A stretch of DNA of 64,000 nt from Pogonophryne albipinna (Eukaryota; Chordata; Actinopteri; Perciformes; Artedidraconidae), in NCBI GenBank assembly GCA_028583405.1, contig CM053243.1, positions 34,437,420-34,501,419 on the forward strand. The letters run 5' to 3'. The notes beneath the pieces are model-generated. The model saw only the letters and a list, made by a program, of their open reading frames with translations. It searched no databases and had not been told where the DNA came from. The translations under genes and the position numbers were made by a program. Shown piece after piece: positions 37,775 to 47,322 of this stretch. The first letter of the stretch is position 1; each line of letters starts with the position of its first letter.

Positions 37775-39050
37775 ATTGGAACAGCGTTTATCATTTAGTG
37801 GTTCCTGTGAGTTGTCGGCAGCAGGTTCTGGCATTAGCCCATGAGCACTTGTGGTCTGGCCACTTAGGTGTGACTAAGACTTATGACCGGATCCTTCAAC
37901 ATTTCTTTTGGCCAGGATTGAAAGATGACGTAGTGTGTTTCTGTAAAACTTGTAGCACATGCCAGGTAGTGGGTGAACCTAATCAGGTAGTTCCCCCAGC
38001 GCCGTTGTGTCCTGTTCCGGCTATTGGTGAGCCTTTTGACCATATCATTGCTGACTGTGTCGGTCCGTTGCCGAAGACCAAGGCAGGTAATCAGTTTCCT
38101 GCTGACTGTGATGTGTGTATCAACCCATTTCCCTGAGGCCATTCCCTTTGCGTAAAATCACTGCACCCGCCATCATTAAAGCACTGACCAAGTTTTTTAC
38201 CACCTTTCGGTTGCCGAAGGTTGTGCAGACTGATCAGGGAACTAACTTCCTTTCCAAGATTTTTAGACAAACCTTGCAGTCATTGGGTGTTTCCCATTCA
38301 GTGTCTAGTGCCTACCATCCAGAGTCACAAGGGGCACTTGAGCGTTGGCATCAGACATTGAAGTCGATGCTTAGTAAATACTGCCATGACACAGGCAGGG
38401 ACTGGGATGAGGGTGTTCCCTTCGTGTTATTTGCTATTCGTGACGCAAAGCAGGAGTCTATTGGGTTTAGCCCAGCTGAACTAGTGTTTGGGCACAATGT
38501 GCGTGGCCCATTAAAGATGCTTAAAGATAAATTGATGTCTGAGTCCCTTCCGAAAACTGATGTGAAGAAGTTTGTGTCCCAGTGTCGTGAGCGTTTGCGA
38601 CAGGCGACTAAGCTAGCAAGGGAAGCTCTTGCATCTTAGCAGGAAAGCATGAAGAACAGGTACGATAGGAGAGCAGTTAAGCGGCAGTTTCAGCCTGGTG
38701 AACAGGTGCTGGTGTTGCTGCCTACACCCGGATCTGCTCTCAACGCGCGTTTCTCAGGTCCGTATGTGGTTGTAAGGCAAGTGTCTGACACCAACTATAT
38801 CATTGACACACCTGAGCGTAGGAGAAAAACAAGGTTGTGCCATGTTAACATGCTTAAGTCCTATCATGCCAGGGAAGCTTCCCAGGGGGAGCAGCAAGGT
38901 ACTGTGGTGACTGCTGTTCCTAGCATGGCCACTTCCCTAGCCTGTGCAATGTCGATGGTTGAGGATGATTTGATAGTGCCCTCTGGTGGTCAGCAGTGTG
39001 GTAGGTTATCGAACTCTGAGTTTATGTTGAGCTTAGGCGAGGCGACGTAG
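37775..39050 (+). pseudogene. gypsy integrase, broken
   Basis: Inserts the element's DNA into the genome. Zinc-binding HHCC: H..H in HLWSGHLG, then CKTCSTC (37849-37965). Catalytic core: D in HIIADCVGPLP (38040), D in VQTDQGTNF (38230), E in SQGALERWHQ (38340), so the DDE triad is intact. The C-terminal part has GEQVLVLLP and the GPYVVVRQVSDTNYII chromatin-contacting fold. Breaks: single-base insertions near 38099 and 38148, an in-frame TAG at 38637-38639, and a frame change near 39030 before RT. It lies upstream of RT, unlike in most Ty3/gypsy elements. Confidence 0.82.
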
Positions 39051-39055
39051 TCGGC

Positions 39056-40399
39056 TTGGTTCATGCTCACCCGAACCTATTTGGTAATGTGCCATCGAGA
39101 ACTAATGTGTTAACGCATGACATTGATGTTGGAAATGCTCATCCAGTTAAGCAACATGCGTATCGTTGTCACATAGAGAAAAGTGAGAAAATGAAAAAGG
39201 AAATGTGTTATCTGCTTGAAAATGGTTTAGCCAAGCCTAGCTGCAGCCCCTGGAGCAGTCCATGTTTGCTTGCTCCTAAATCTGACGGAACACCGCGTTT
39301 CTGCACCGATTTTCGCAAGGTGAACGCCCTAACTGTTCCAGACTATTTTCCTTTGCCCTGCATGGATGATTGCATCGACAGTATTGGTCCTAGTGTGTTT
39401 ATCACGAAGTTGGATCTCCTTAAGGGATATTGGCAGGTCCCTCTCACTTCTAGGGCCTCAGACATCTCTGCCTTTGTAACGCCTGACCACTTTATGCAAT
39501 ACACTGGGATGGCTTTTGGCATGAGGAATGCACCAGCCACATTTCAGCGTTTAATGCACTTGGTGTTGGGGGATGTGCCCAACTGTAATGTGTATCTTGA
39601 TGATGTGGTGGTTTTTTCCGATAACTGGACTGACCATATGGCTATTCTCACATGTGTGTTCCAGCGACCTGCAGGAGCCTCGCTAACAGTGAATCTGGCA
39701 AAGTGTGAGTTTGGCAAGGCCACTGTCACCTATTTAGGCAAACAGGTGGGTCATGGGCATGTGAGGCCCGTGGATGCTACAGTGGAAGCCATCCTTTCCT
39801 ACCCAGCTCCAGCCACCCGACTTGAACTCCGGCGGTTCCTCGGTATGGCTGGGTACTACCGATGTTTTTGCAAGAACTTTTCTGTAGTTGTGGCACTGCT
39901 AACTCAACTGTGTAGCCCTAATGTTCCATTTGTATGGACTGAGGAGTGTTGCCGCTCCTTCAGCTCTGCCAAGTCTCTCCTCTGTAGTGCTCCAGTGTTG
40001 TGTGCGCCAAACTTCACCCTTCCCTTCAAACTCGAGGTGGATGCTAGTGGTTCTGGGGCTGGTGCTGTTCTGCTGCAGGAAGGTGATGGGGGTGTGTGCC
40101 ATCCTGTGTGCTACTTCTCGACCAAGTTCAAGCGACATCAGCTGAATTATTCCACCATTGTGAAGGAAACTCTGGCCATGCTCTTTGCCCTGCAGCATTT
40201 TCAAGTGTATGTTGGGTCCAGTTCAACGCCAGTGGTGGTGTATACCGACCACAACCCACTCGTATTTTTGTCCCAGATGTTCAACCACAACCAGCGGTTG
40301 TGGTTGCGCTGGGCCCTGTTGGCACAAGACTTCAACATCGTCATCAAATACAAGAAGGGAGCAGATAATGTGGTGGCCGATGTACTGTCCCGTGGGTGA
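39056..40399 (+). CDS. gypsy reverse transcriptase-RNase H
   Basis: 447 codons without interruption. RT fingers/palm: SPWSSPCLLAPKSDGTPRFC, DFRKVNALT, TKLDLLKGYWQVPL, AFGMRNAPATFQ and catalytic YLDD at residues 180-183. The connection has LGKQVGHGHVRP and RRFLGMAGYYR. RNase H has VDASGSGAGAVL, ETLAMLFALQHF and VVYTDHNPL, so the acidic triad is present, ending ADVLSRG just before the polypurine tract. The ATG at 39056 is not expected to be a true start; the domain is normally part of a polyprotein and the matching frame begins upstream near 39030. It is the best-preserved part of the element. Confidence 0.85.
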   Translation: MVHAHPNLFGNVPSRTNVLTHDIDVGNAHPVKQHAYRCHIEKSEKMKKEMCYLLENGLAKPSCSPWSSPCLLAPKSDGTPRFCTDFRKVNALTVPDYFPLPCMDDCIDSIGPSVFITKLDLLKGYWQVPLTSRASDISAFVTPDHFMQYTGMAFGMRNAPATFQRLMHLVLGDVPNCNVYLDDVVVFSDNWTDHMAILTCVFQRPAGASLTVNLAKCEFGKATVTYLGKQVGHGHVRPVDATVEAILSYPAPATRLELRRFLGMAGYYRCFCKNFSVVVALLTQLCSPNVPFVWTEECCRSFSSAKSLLCSAPVLCAPNFTLPFKLEVDASGSGAGAVLLQEGDGGVCHPVCYFSTKFKRHQLNYSTIVKETLAMLFALQHFQVYVGSSSTPVVVYTDHNPLVFLSQMFNHNQRLWLRWALLAQDFNIVIKYKKGADNVVADVLSRG

Positions 40400-40464
40400 G
40401 ATTTCACGATTTATGTCCAATAGTCTGAGTGTTTTTGGTAACTGTGGCCAAACACTTGGTTTTA

Positions 40465-40476
40465 TGGGGGGGGGGG
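40465..40476 (+). other. polypurine tract before the 3' LTR
   Basis: A run of 12 G directly in front of the 3' LTR start, in the position where plus-strand DNA synthesis is primed. Confidence 0.7.
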
Positions 40477-40871
40477 TGTTACGTGCCGTAGTGTTTGTGT
40501 GGGTGTGTGTGTGTGTTTCTCTCTCTCCCTCTGACTCCCCAGGTGCAGCCTGATTGTCCCCAGGTGCTCCTAATTCCCAATCAGGGCCTCAATATAGGAC
40601 CGGAGGAAGACTGCAGTGAGGGCTCCTTTTTCCTCCTCTGGCTGCCTGTGTACAAAACTGTGTCTTGCCGATTGATAGGAGATGTGCTCCTAGATATATC
40701 GATTCTTTAGTATTCTGTGCAAGTTGGCTGGTGAGCCCGTGTTCCTGTCTTGTTCATTAAACGACCTGTTCGTTACTCCAGAGATCGGTTTTCTCTCTTT
40801 TTTGTTGTGCTTGGTCATCCTTGTGTTTTGTTACTCCCCTTGGTACCCCTAGACTTGGAGGGAACGTAAGA
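40477..40871 (+). repeat. 3' LTR
   Basis: 395 bp, TGTTACGT to GTAAGA (the 5' copy ends GTAACA, so one terminal base has changed). Undisturbed partner of 32345-34974; shows the TTAA site used by the piggyBac element in the other copy. Target duplication gtccc follows at 40872-40876. Confidence 0.92.
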
Positions 40872-41059
40872 GTCCCCTTTAAATGAAGAATACTCCACCA
40901 GGCACCAACACAGCAAACGTATCAACCAGTTCAAGTTGTGTTCCCCACATCAGCCTCGCAGCTGAGCCCCTGTACCATCCTTGAGCTAACTGAGCTAACG
41001 GAGCTACTAGCAGAGAGCAGAGATGGGGTCGTTACAAAACAAAAGTAATATATTAGATA

Positions 41060-41503
41060 TTACTTTAAAAAAAAGTAACTCGGCCGGCCCGCCCCTCCCA
41101 GGCAGATCACGCAGACTGCTAAAGTTTCAAATGCTCTCTTTAGTTCAGTTTCCATTGTCGCATAAGACTGATCCAGATAGCTCCTGAATGTTTTCCTATC
41201 TGACCATGGCTGTCCTCTGTCTTCTGCTATCTGTATTTTGCGCAGTATATCTCTGAACGATGGTGATTCCACTGTGCAAATGGGCAACATTTCCTCTACT
41301 ATGAAGGATGCTACAAGCCTGTCCATCTCTGCTTTGGTTACCAGTCCTCCAAATTCTAATGTTTGCTGCTTTGGAGTCGGCGGCGGCGCACTCACAACAT
41401 CCTCACTCTGGGTTCGGGGGTCCTTAGCTATTAGCTTCACCTTAGTATGTGTTCTTTGCAGGTGCTTGTGGAGGTTTGACGTGGTGTTTACAGCAGTGGA
41501 TAA
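41060..41503 (-). pseudogene. hAT transposase N-terminal fragment, part 2
   Basis: Continues from 58283-58398. It starts in the second half of the BED finger (NLHKHLQRTH, the H-x4-H pair), then TKVKLIAKDP, a linker, and the conserved hAT segment LVASFIVEEMLPICTVESPSF, ending LKRAFETL and a short unrelated tail before a stop near the element terminus. In family members the catalytic domain would follow here. The two parts are held apart by 16.8 kb of DIRS and its passengers, so no protein can form. Confidence 0.7.
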
Positions 41504-41735
41504 CTATAGGTTACTTACGTAACCCCAGTTCTCAGAGTAACATGAAGTGAGTTGTCTCACTATGGGATGCGCCTCAACGCGTATGCAAACAGAAGCATCA
41601 ATCTCATTACGCCAATCCTGATTGGCTGGTGATCTTGACGTCTACGTCAGGGAATCCACCCACCCTTTAAGTAGCTTGTGCTACGACGCAGTGTCATTCA
41701 AAATAAGCACCTCTTCTCGCTTCGCCTTAGCAAGA
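41504..41735. repeat. DIRS left inverted terminal repeat
   Basis: The outer edge ataggttacttacgtaacc is unique to this end. From about 41550 (ctcactatgggatgcgcc) onward it is the inverted copy of the right ITR, including the ccaccctttaagtagc site that in the right ITR received the Kolobok-like element. Confidence 0.8.
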
Positions 41736-41750
41736 AGGGCCGTCTGGTGA

Positions 41751-41850
41751 GACATCTCACTTCATGTTACTCTGAGAACTGGGGTTACGTAAGTAACCTA
41801 TTATAGTTCTCATTCATAACACTCCGTTCAATGTCTCACTATGGGATATT
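41751..41850. repeat. DIRS internal complementary region
   Basis: 41751-41818 is the reverse complement of the left outer edge (…gttacgtaagtaacctat), and 41819-41850 is the reverse complement of the right outer edge (gttctcattcataac, cactccgttc). A junction complementary to both ends is the template that allows DIRS ends to be joined into a circle. Confidence 0.82.
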
Positions 41851-41906
41851 GAAACTCCCGTATTGCTAGACATGCTTATCTCGAAAATCACCAAAACAAC
41901 CAGAAC

Positions 41907-42830
41907 TTAACAGGTAGAACCCTGTCTCAACACGGGGCCCAGCACTGCGCAGGCCACACTTGGAGCAGAGACATCTAGCCTGTAAAAGCAGACAAAAGTG
42001 AGCGGTGAGGACCAGCTCGCTGCTGCACAAATGTCTTGGATGGAAACACCCTTGAACAAAGCCCAGGATGTAGCCAGTCCACAAGTAGAATGAGCACGCA
42101 GGCCCGTTGGTGCCTTCAAACCCTGACTCGTATAAGCCAGAGCAATCGCTTCCACAATCCAGTGGGAGAGCCGTTGCCTGGTAACGGGCTTGCCCTTCTG
42201 AGGGTTAGCCCAGGATATAAAGAGTTGGTCATTACAACGAAACTCTTTTGACCTGTCCATATAGGTGCGTAAAGCACAAACTGGACACAGCAAATTCGGC
42301 CGCTGTTCCTCAGAGGATCACAGCGGCGGAGGAAATGCCACAATGTCAATGGGGGTACATGAGCCAACCACCTTAGGTATAAAGGCAGCGTTGGGCTTCA
42401 GCAACACTCTCGTTTGCCCCGGGGCAAACTGAGTGCATGAAGGATGTACAGAGAGCGCATGAATGTCACTGACTCGCTTGGCAGATGCCAGAGCCAGTAA
42501 CAGCACTGTCTTCAGTGACAGGTGTTTCATGTCAGCTTCTTCCAGGGGTTCAAATGGAGGTCGAGTGAGCCCATCTAAAACCACTGCCAAGTCCCATAAG
42601 GGCACCAGTGACCTGGAAACAGGGAGGAGCCTGCGAACCCCTTTCATAAAACGGCAGACCAAAGGATGTTGGCTAGCCGTCTTTCCCTCAAAGCCCACAT
42701 GGCATGCAGCAATAGCAGCCAGGTACACTTTGATCGTAGAGAAAGCTCTGTGTTTATCAATTAAGTCCTGTAGAAATGATAAAATCACCCCGACAGGACA
42801 TTGAAAAGAGATGTGTCCTGTTGAAGGCAC
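41907..42830 (-). pseudogene. DIRS tyrosine recombinase, inactive
   Basis: Integrates circular DIRS DNA. The N-terminal SAM-like part has FSTIKVYLAAIAACH; the first catalytic arginine lies in SAKRVSDIHAL; the terminal tyrosine in FVCFYRLDV. The HxxR motif reads AHSTCGLATSW, so the catalytic arginine is replaced by cysteine. An in-frame TGA (42318-42320) separates the first arginine from the rest. The fusion with the upstream RT is also lost by a frameshift at about 42808. Three independent lesions make it non-functional. Confidence 0.8.
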
Positions 42831-44818
42831 CACTCCTCAAACACCCTCCACTTACAGTCATAGAGAGACCTGGTGGAGGAAGCTCTTGCACTCTGAATAG
42901 TGTTTATCACCTTCTGAGGGAGTCCCACTGTATTCAGATTATACCACTCATGGGCCAGGCCCATAGTGCCAAGCGCTCTGGGTGTGGGTGAAAGATCGTC
43001 CCCCCCCGCCTGAGACAGTATGTCCCTGCGTAGTGGGAGCTGCCACGGCTGCCCGCACAGCAGCTGATATATCTCCGCCAGCCAGTACATTGCAGGCCAG
43101 TGCAGAGCTATCAGGATCAGTGTGTGGCGTTGTTCTCTCACTCTGGCCAGAGTTGGGGGTATCAGAGCCAGGGGTGGGAACGCGTACAGAAGGACCGGAG
43201 GCCAAACGTGCGCGAGCGCGTCCACGCCTAACGGTGCGTTTAAATCGCGCATTGAAAAGAACAGCTGACATTGAGCATTTTCTTTTGATGCGAACAGATC
43301 TACCGCGGCTCGGCCGTAACGCACCCACAGCTGACTCACAATTATTGGATGTAGAGTCCAGTCTGCATATAGTGGTGCACCTCTGGACAGCAGATCTGCC
43401 CCGAGGTTCATCACTCCTGGTACGTGCGTCACTCTCAGAGAGAGGAGACGTCCGCAGCTCCATAAGATCAGTTTGCGTGCCAGCATGTGTAACTGGAGAG
43501 AACGCAAACCCCCTTGGCGGTTTATATACGATATTGTGGTCGTGTTGTCTGTCCTCACGAGGACATGATGTCCTCTGAGAAAAGGCAGAAAGCGTTTCAG
43601 GGTGAGGAACCCCACTAAAAGCTCCAGATAATTTATCTGTGACCGTTGGAGGTCTCTGCTCCAGAGACCCCTCACAGGTCGACCTTCGTATATACCCCCC
43701 CAGCCCGTCAGACATGCGTCTGTGGTGACCACCTTCCACGATAGGACAGCACCCATAGGCACGCCCCGTACTAGAAAAGTCGGGTGTAGCCAGTGGCGCA
43801 GTGCCATTACGCATTTCATAGTGACCATCACTCTCCGCGCGCCATGACGCGCGGGGTCCAATCTGAGGGCAGCTACCCAGCGCTGAAACTCCCTCATGTG
43901 TATGCGTCCCAGTCGTACCACCAGAATGGCTGACGCCATGAGCCCCAGCAACCGCAGACATGATCTGAAGAGAACATATTTGCGTGGCTGGAAATGAGCG
44001 AGGCAAGCCCTGAAGAGTTTCATTCTCTCTGCTGACAAGCGGGCTGTAAAGGGCACCAAATTCAGGCGTAGGCCCAGGAAGAGTACAGTCTGGGCTGGGG
44101 ACAACATGCTCTTTTCTGTGTTTATTACGAAACCCAGGTCGAGCAGGTGTTTTACGAGGACATTCGTCTGCGTAATTGCCTCTTGCTCCGACTGTGCGAG
44201 AAGGAGCCAATCGTCCAGATAAGTTGCCAGGCGAATACCCTGTTGTCTTAACGGGGCTATCGCGGCTTCCGTACACCATACAAACACTCGCGGGCTGAGA
44301 GACAGACCGAAGGGAAGTACTCTGTACTCGTAACAGACACCCTGAAAGGCGAACCTCAGATATTTCCTGTGTGGGTAATATACTGGGATGTGGAAATACG
44401 CATCTTTCAGGTCGACTGATTTGAACCAGTCGTTTTGGCACAGAAGACGCAACAGAGATGTGTGAGTGAGCATTCTGAATTTGTATCTTTTGAGATATTT
44501 GTTCAGAGCACTTAAATCTAGTATAGGCCGAATTCCGTTCCCTCCCCGTTTGGGAACGAGGAAATACTTGGAATAAAAGCCGCTCTGACTCTGTTCGGCG
44601 GGCATTATCGATATAGCCTTCTTTTCTAGTAGCGAGAAAATCTCTTGCTCCAGAATATGGGCCGACTCTCCCCGGGCCTGTGAATACAGAATGCCCGAGA
44701 AGTGAGGTGGGGTGACAGCGAATTGGAGCCTGTAGCCCCGTGTTACTGTCTTGAAAACCCAAGCAGAATCTGTGAGCATCTTCCACTTTTCGCTTCTCAA
44801 AGCGATCGGAGATGTCAC
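42785..44818 (-). CDS. DIRS reverse transcriptase-RNase H
   Basis: 677 codons open. RT motifs: SGFYSKYFLVPKRGGNGIRP, DLSALNKYL, VDLKDAYFHIP, LPFGLSLSPRVF and catalytic YLDDWLLLAQ near residue 200. RNase H has VTTDACLTGWGG, NYLELL and RTDNTTTISYINRQGG. The C-terminal region (ADWTLHP, AVDLFASKENAQC, LLYAFPPLALIP) is the segment of DIRS polyproteins sometimes compared with DNA methyltransferases. It runs from just below gag toward the recombinase; a frameshift near its end breaks the fusion with the recombinase. A 795-codon frame in another register over the same DNA is a shadow. Confidence 0.85.
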   Translation of the reverse strand: MTSPIALRSEKWKMLTDSAWVFKTVTRGYRLQFAVTPPHFSGILYSQARGESAHILEQEIFSLLEKKAISIMPAEQSQSGFYSKYFLVPKRGGNGIRPILDLSALNKYLKRYKFRMLTHTSLLRLLCQNDWFKSVDLKDAYFHIPVYYPHRKYLRFAFQGVCYEYRVLPFGLSLSPRVFVWCTEAAIAPLRQQGIRLATYLDDWLLLAQSEQEAITQTNVLVKHLLDLGFVINTEKSMLSPAQTVLFLGLRLNLVPFTARLSAERMKLFRACLAHFQPRKYVLFRSCLRLLGLMASAILVVRLGRIHMREFQRWVAALRLDPARHGARRVMVTMKCVMALRHWLHPTFLVRGVPMGAVLSWKVVTTDACLTGWGGIYEGRPVRGLWSRDLQRSQINYLELLVGFLTLKRFLPFLRGHHVLVRTDNTTTISYINRQGGLRSLQLHMLARKLILWSCGRLLSLRVTHVPGVMNLGADLLSRGAPLYADWTLHPIIVSQLWVRYGRAAVDLFASKENAQCQLFFSMRDLNAPLGVDALAHVWPPVLLYAFPPLALIPPTLARVREQRHTLILIALHWPAMYWLAEIYQLLCGQPWQLPLRRDILSQAGGDDLSPTPRALGTMGLAHEWYNLNTVGLPQKVINTIQSARASSTRSLYDCKWRVFEEWCLQQDTSLFNVLSG

Positions 44819-44856
44819 AGCTCTGTCGTCTGCTCTCAGTGTCTTTATTTGTTGTG

Positions 44857-46924
44857 TTATGGGGCCCTCGCCCTAGTGTCTGAACACGGTGGTACCCCAG
44901 GTTGACAACCCCGGCCGACACTGCGCATGCGCGTGGCGGTGGTGCCTTCACAATCCCGTCTATTGTCCGCCTTTTGAGAGAGGCCGTAGCCGCTCTCAAA
45001 AGAGGGGCAGACGACAGACTGTTTATTGTTTTTATTGTTTTTCTTTTCATTTTTATTGACTGCGCCCTTGGCTTCAAGCCTGGAAACGACAGTGGAAAAT
45101 GATTTATTAGGAAACAACAATGATAACATGTGTTTGTGTGACTTAAACAGGCAGCGGAACTTGCTGTCTTCGATGTTAAGTCCATTTCCCTGATGACGCG
45201 AACTTGAGGATGACGTTCTGGCATCACTCGAGGCGGCGGAAAGATGGGGGCATGGTGGCACCCCGAAAACACATGAGCATCTAACACTGGAACGTGCTCT
45301 GGAACTGGGGAACAGGGAACTTCCAGCTCCTTCATCGAGGAGAGGAGAGGAGGCTGTCAGGCCGCCCTGCTTCTTCTTCCTCGCCTGGTGGCTGAAAACC
45401 TGGGTCGGCTGCGCCTGAGCGGCAGCTGCCGGAACCGGAGATTTTCTTGGCCAGCTCCCCCTCGCCTTGTGCCAGGGCTGGGGACCCGGGACGGTCTGTG
45501 GTCTCTGCTGCTTTGGTATCTTGAACCGGGCAGGACGTGAGGCAGCTTGAGTGAAGGCCTGCCGCGGGACCATTGAAGGTGGCGGCTGGACCCTTCGGGG
45601 GAGACAGAGCTGGAGAGCCTCGTCTCCCTTCCTTTTTGATTCGCATCTCAGCTGCATTGAAGCTAGAGCGGAGCCAAATATGCCCTCGGGAACAATAGGC
45701 ATGTCCAGAACATCCTCTTTTTCCCGGTCTGGAAGGTTCGTCAGGTTGAGCCACCTGGCTCTCTCCTGTACCACCATAATTCCCAGTGCTTTGCCCGTGG
45801 CTTGGACTGCACAGCGCTGCACACGGAGGCAAATGTCCGTGATCGCTGCGATCTCGTCCCACACGGCAGGCTCAGGTTTGCTCGACAAGTCTTCGCAGAG
45901 CTCCGCCTGGTAGGCAGTCAGCAGCGAGGAGACGTTGAGTGCCCTGGCGGACAAAGCTGCGGCTTTATAGGTCCGTTCGGTCATCGCTGACTGGAACCGG
46001 TCTGCCTTTGCCGGTAGCATGGGGTTCCTGCTCGTTGTCGAAGCCAGCCTCGGTTGGAGGTGGGCTGCCACCAGCGGTTCCATGGGCGGCATGCGGAGCA
46101 GGCCGAGCCTCTCCATACCGTCACAGTCCAGGGAGGAGGCACCCTGGATTGGGGCCTTGTTGCTAAAAGGGCGGTCTCTCCACGAGACCGACACCTCGTC
46201 CAGCATCTCCGGAAAGACTGGAAGGAGCTGCCTCTTCGTCCTCGCTGTTTGGGGCAAGTTCTTCCCCTCGTAGCGAGATCTGGAGGTCTCCTTGGCCACT
46301 TCAGGCCATGGGATGTCCAGTCTGGACGCAGCACATTGACACACGGCCTGCAAGTCCATACTTAGGACGGGCGAAGCTGGTTAGCTTTCGCTAACGGACA
46401 TCGCTCCCGGCTTTGCAGCCTGAGCCGATGAAACGAAGATGTCATCCTCATCCGAGTCGGACAGGAGGAACCATGGTGAGGTCCAGTTGGGAGCCCCAGC
46501 TTGACACAGCGCGGGGCTCCGCTCTCGCGGCTCTTGCCGCCACCGGGTCCCAGCCTGACACGGCGTGGGGCTCCGGTTCAGCGGCTGCCGCTTTTGTTGA
46601 GCCCCAGTCTGACACAGCGCGGGTCTCAATCTCTGCGGAGGACGCCACCATGTCTTGATTGCCGGCCGGCGAATCAGCGGACATGAGGGGGTCCTGTCCC
46701 GACAAGCTAGCTTGGCGTGCTAACCGTCGGCGGAGGCGCTTAATGGTGAAGCGGGTACAATGCCCGCACGAGCCGGGGTTATCGATAGCCTCCCGGGCGT
46801 GTTCCAGCCCGAGGCAGGACGAGCAGACCTGGTGTGAGTCTGTGCCTGAAATCTTAAACCCGCAGCAGCATAGCCGAGCCTCCGAGTCCCTGACTCCTCT
46901 GGTGTGAGGGAGAGAAGGGTCCAT
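44857..46924 (-). pseudogene. DIRS gag-like protein, broken in the N-terminal third
   Basis: 46924-46448 encodes the N-terminal part (FKISGTDSHQVCSSCLGLEH, CGHCTRFTIKRLRR) with paired cysteines suggestive of a zinc-binding module. A frame change near 46470 and a stop at 46381-46383 follow; the remainder is open for 500 codons from 46359 to 44857 (FQSAMTERTYKAAALSARAL, AALSARALNVSSLLTAYQAE). The C-terminal region is basic and serine/proline rich. It is the usual first DIRS frame, assumed to package element RNA. The residual long frame suggests few lesions, so the element is not very old. Confidence 0.7.
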
Positions 46925-47170
46925 CTTCGTTCGTCGCGGTGTCGGCGTGGAGTTGACACGCTAGTAACAGGTACGTTACTGAGAAAAAAATCCAACCTTG
47001 CCGTTAGTCCGAAAGGAAAAAAGCGACGGTGTAGATTTTATTCTTTAAAGAATATTAACTGGTGTGTTAATACCTTTTTTATCTCCGTCTCCTCTGGTGT
47101 GAGAGAGAAAAGAGAACGCCCTCGTTACCGTGGTGTCGGTGTGGAGGGAAGAAAAAACTAGCAACAGGTA
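46884..47170 (-). repeat. DIRS leader, tandem ~195-bp duplication (first part)
   Basis: Unit 1 spans about 46892-47086; unit 2 starts at about 47087 (ctcctctggtgtgag) and is cut at 47170 by the L2 LINE, resuming at 51101-51230. Shared landmarks: ctcctctggtgtgag, ggtgtcgg.gtggag, ctag.aacaggta, gttact, aatattaactggtgtg. The copies differ at scattered positions. Confidence 0.75.
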
Positions 47171-47322
47171 TAATAATAATAATAATAATAGATTTAATTT
47201 GTTAGCGCTTTTACAGGTGCTCAAAGACGCTTTACAGATATAGTGAAGGGAAAAGAAAAGGAAGGAACAACAAATAAATATATAGTTAAAGTTAAAGTTA
47301 AAGTCAAATAATACAAAAACAA

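Larger units (their letters stand above)
32345..40871 (+). mobile_element. Gmr1-like Ty3/gypsy retrotransposon (order gag-PR-IN-RT-RH)
   Basis: The provirus has LTRs at 32345-34974 (interrupted) and 40477-40871, the 5-bp duplication gtccc on both sides (32340-32344 and 40872-40876), a tRNA-Pro-type primer site and a G-rich polypurine tract. Domains in order: SCAN-like gag, CCHC knuckle, protease, integrase (HHCC, DDE, C-terminal), then RT and RNase H directly before the 3' LTR. Integrase upstream of RT is the reverse of the usual Ty3/gypsy order and is the hallmark of the Gmr1 clade known from fish. The element is dead: several frameshifts, a stop, and two insertions. The last LTR dinucleotide is GA rather than CA in the 3' copy. 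Confidence 0.88.
31636..40878. mobile_element. Kolobok-like non-autonomous element carrying the gypsy provirus
   Basis: The right end reads gcatgatag, then gtccc ct before TTAA (40879-40882), once the provirus between them is discounted. 32100-32344 is the reverse complement of the first ~300 bp of the Kolobok-like element at 51362 (landmarks gcatgataggt, tgtgtccccggtg, actcaccaagtgtcag). The left end is set at TTAA 31632-31635 followed by aggag; its terminal match is only 5 bp, so that boundary is weaker. The outer element's other terminus keeps the empty-site context (cttattaatg). Own length is about 0.71 kb, without coding capacity. Confidence 0.65.

Noticed and set aside
42948..45335. 795-codon minus-strand open frame
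   Set aside because: It overlaps the DIRS RT-RNase H and the end of gag in another register and lacks motifs; it is a GC-rich shadow of real coding sequence.
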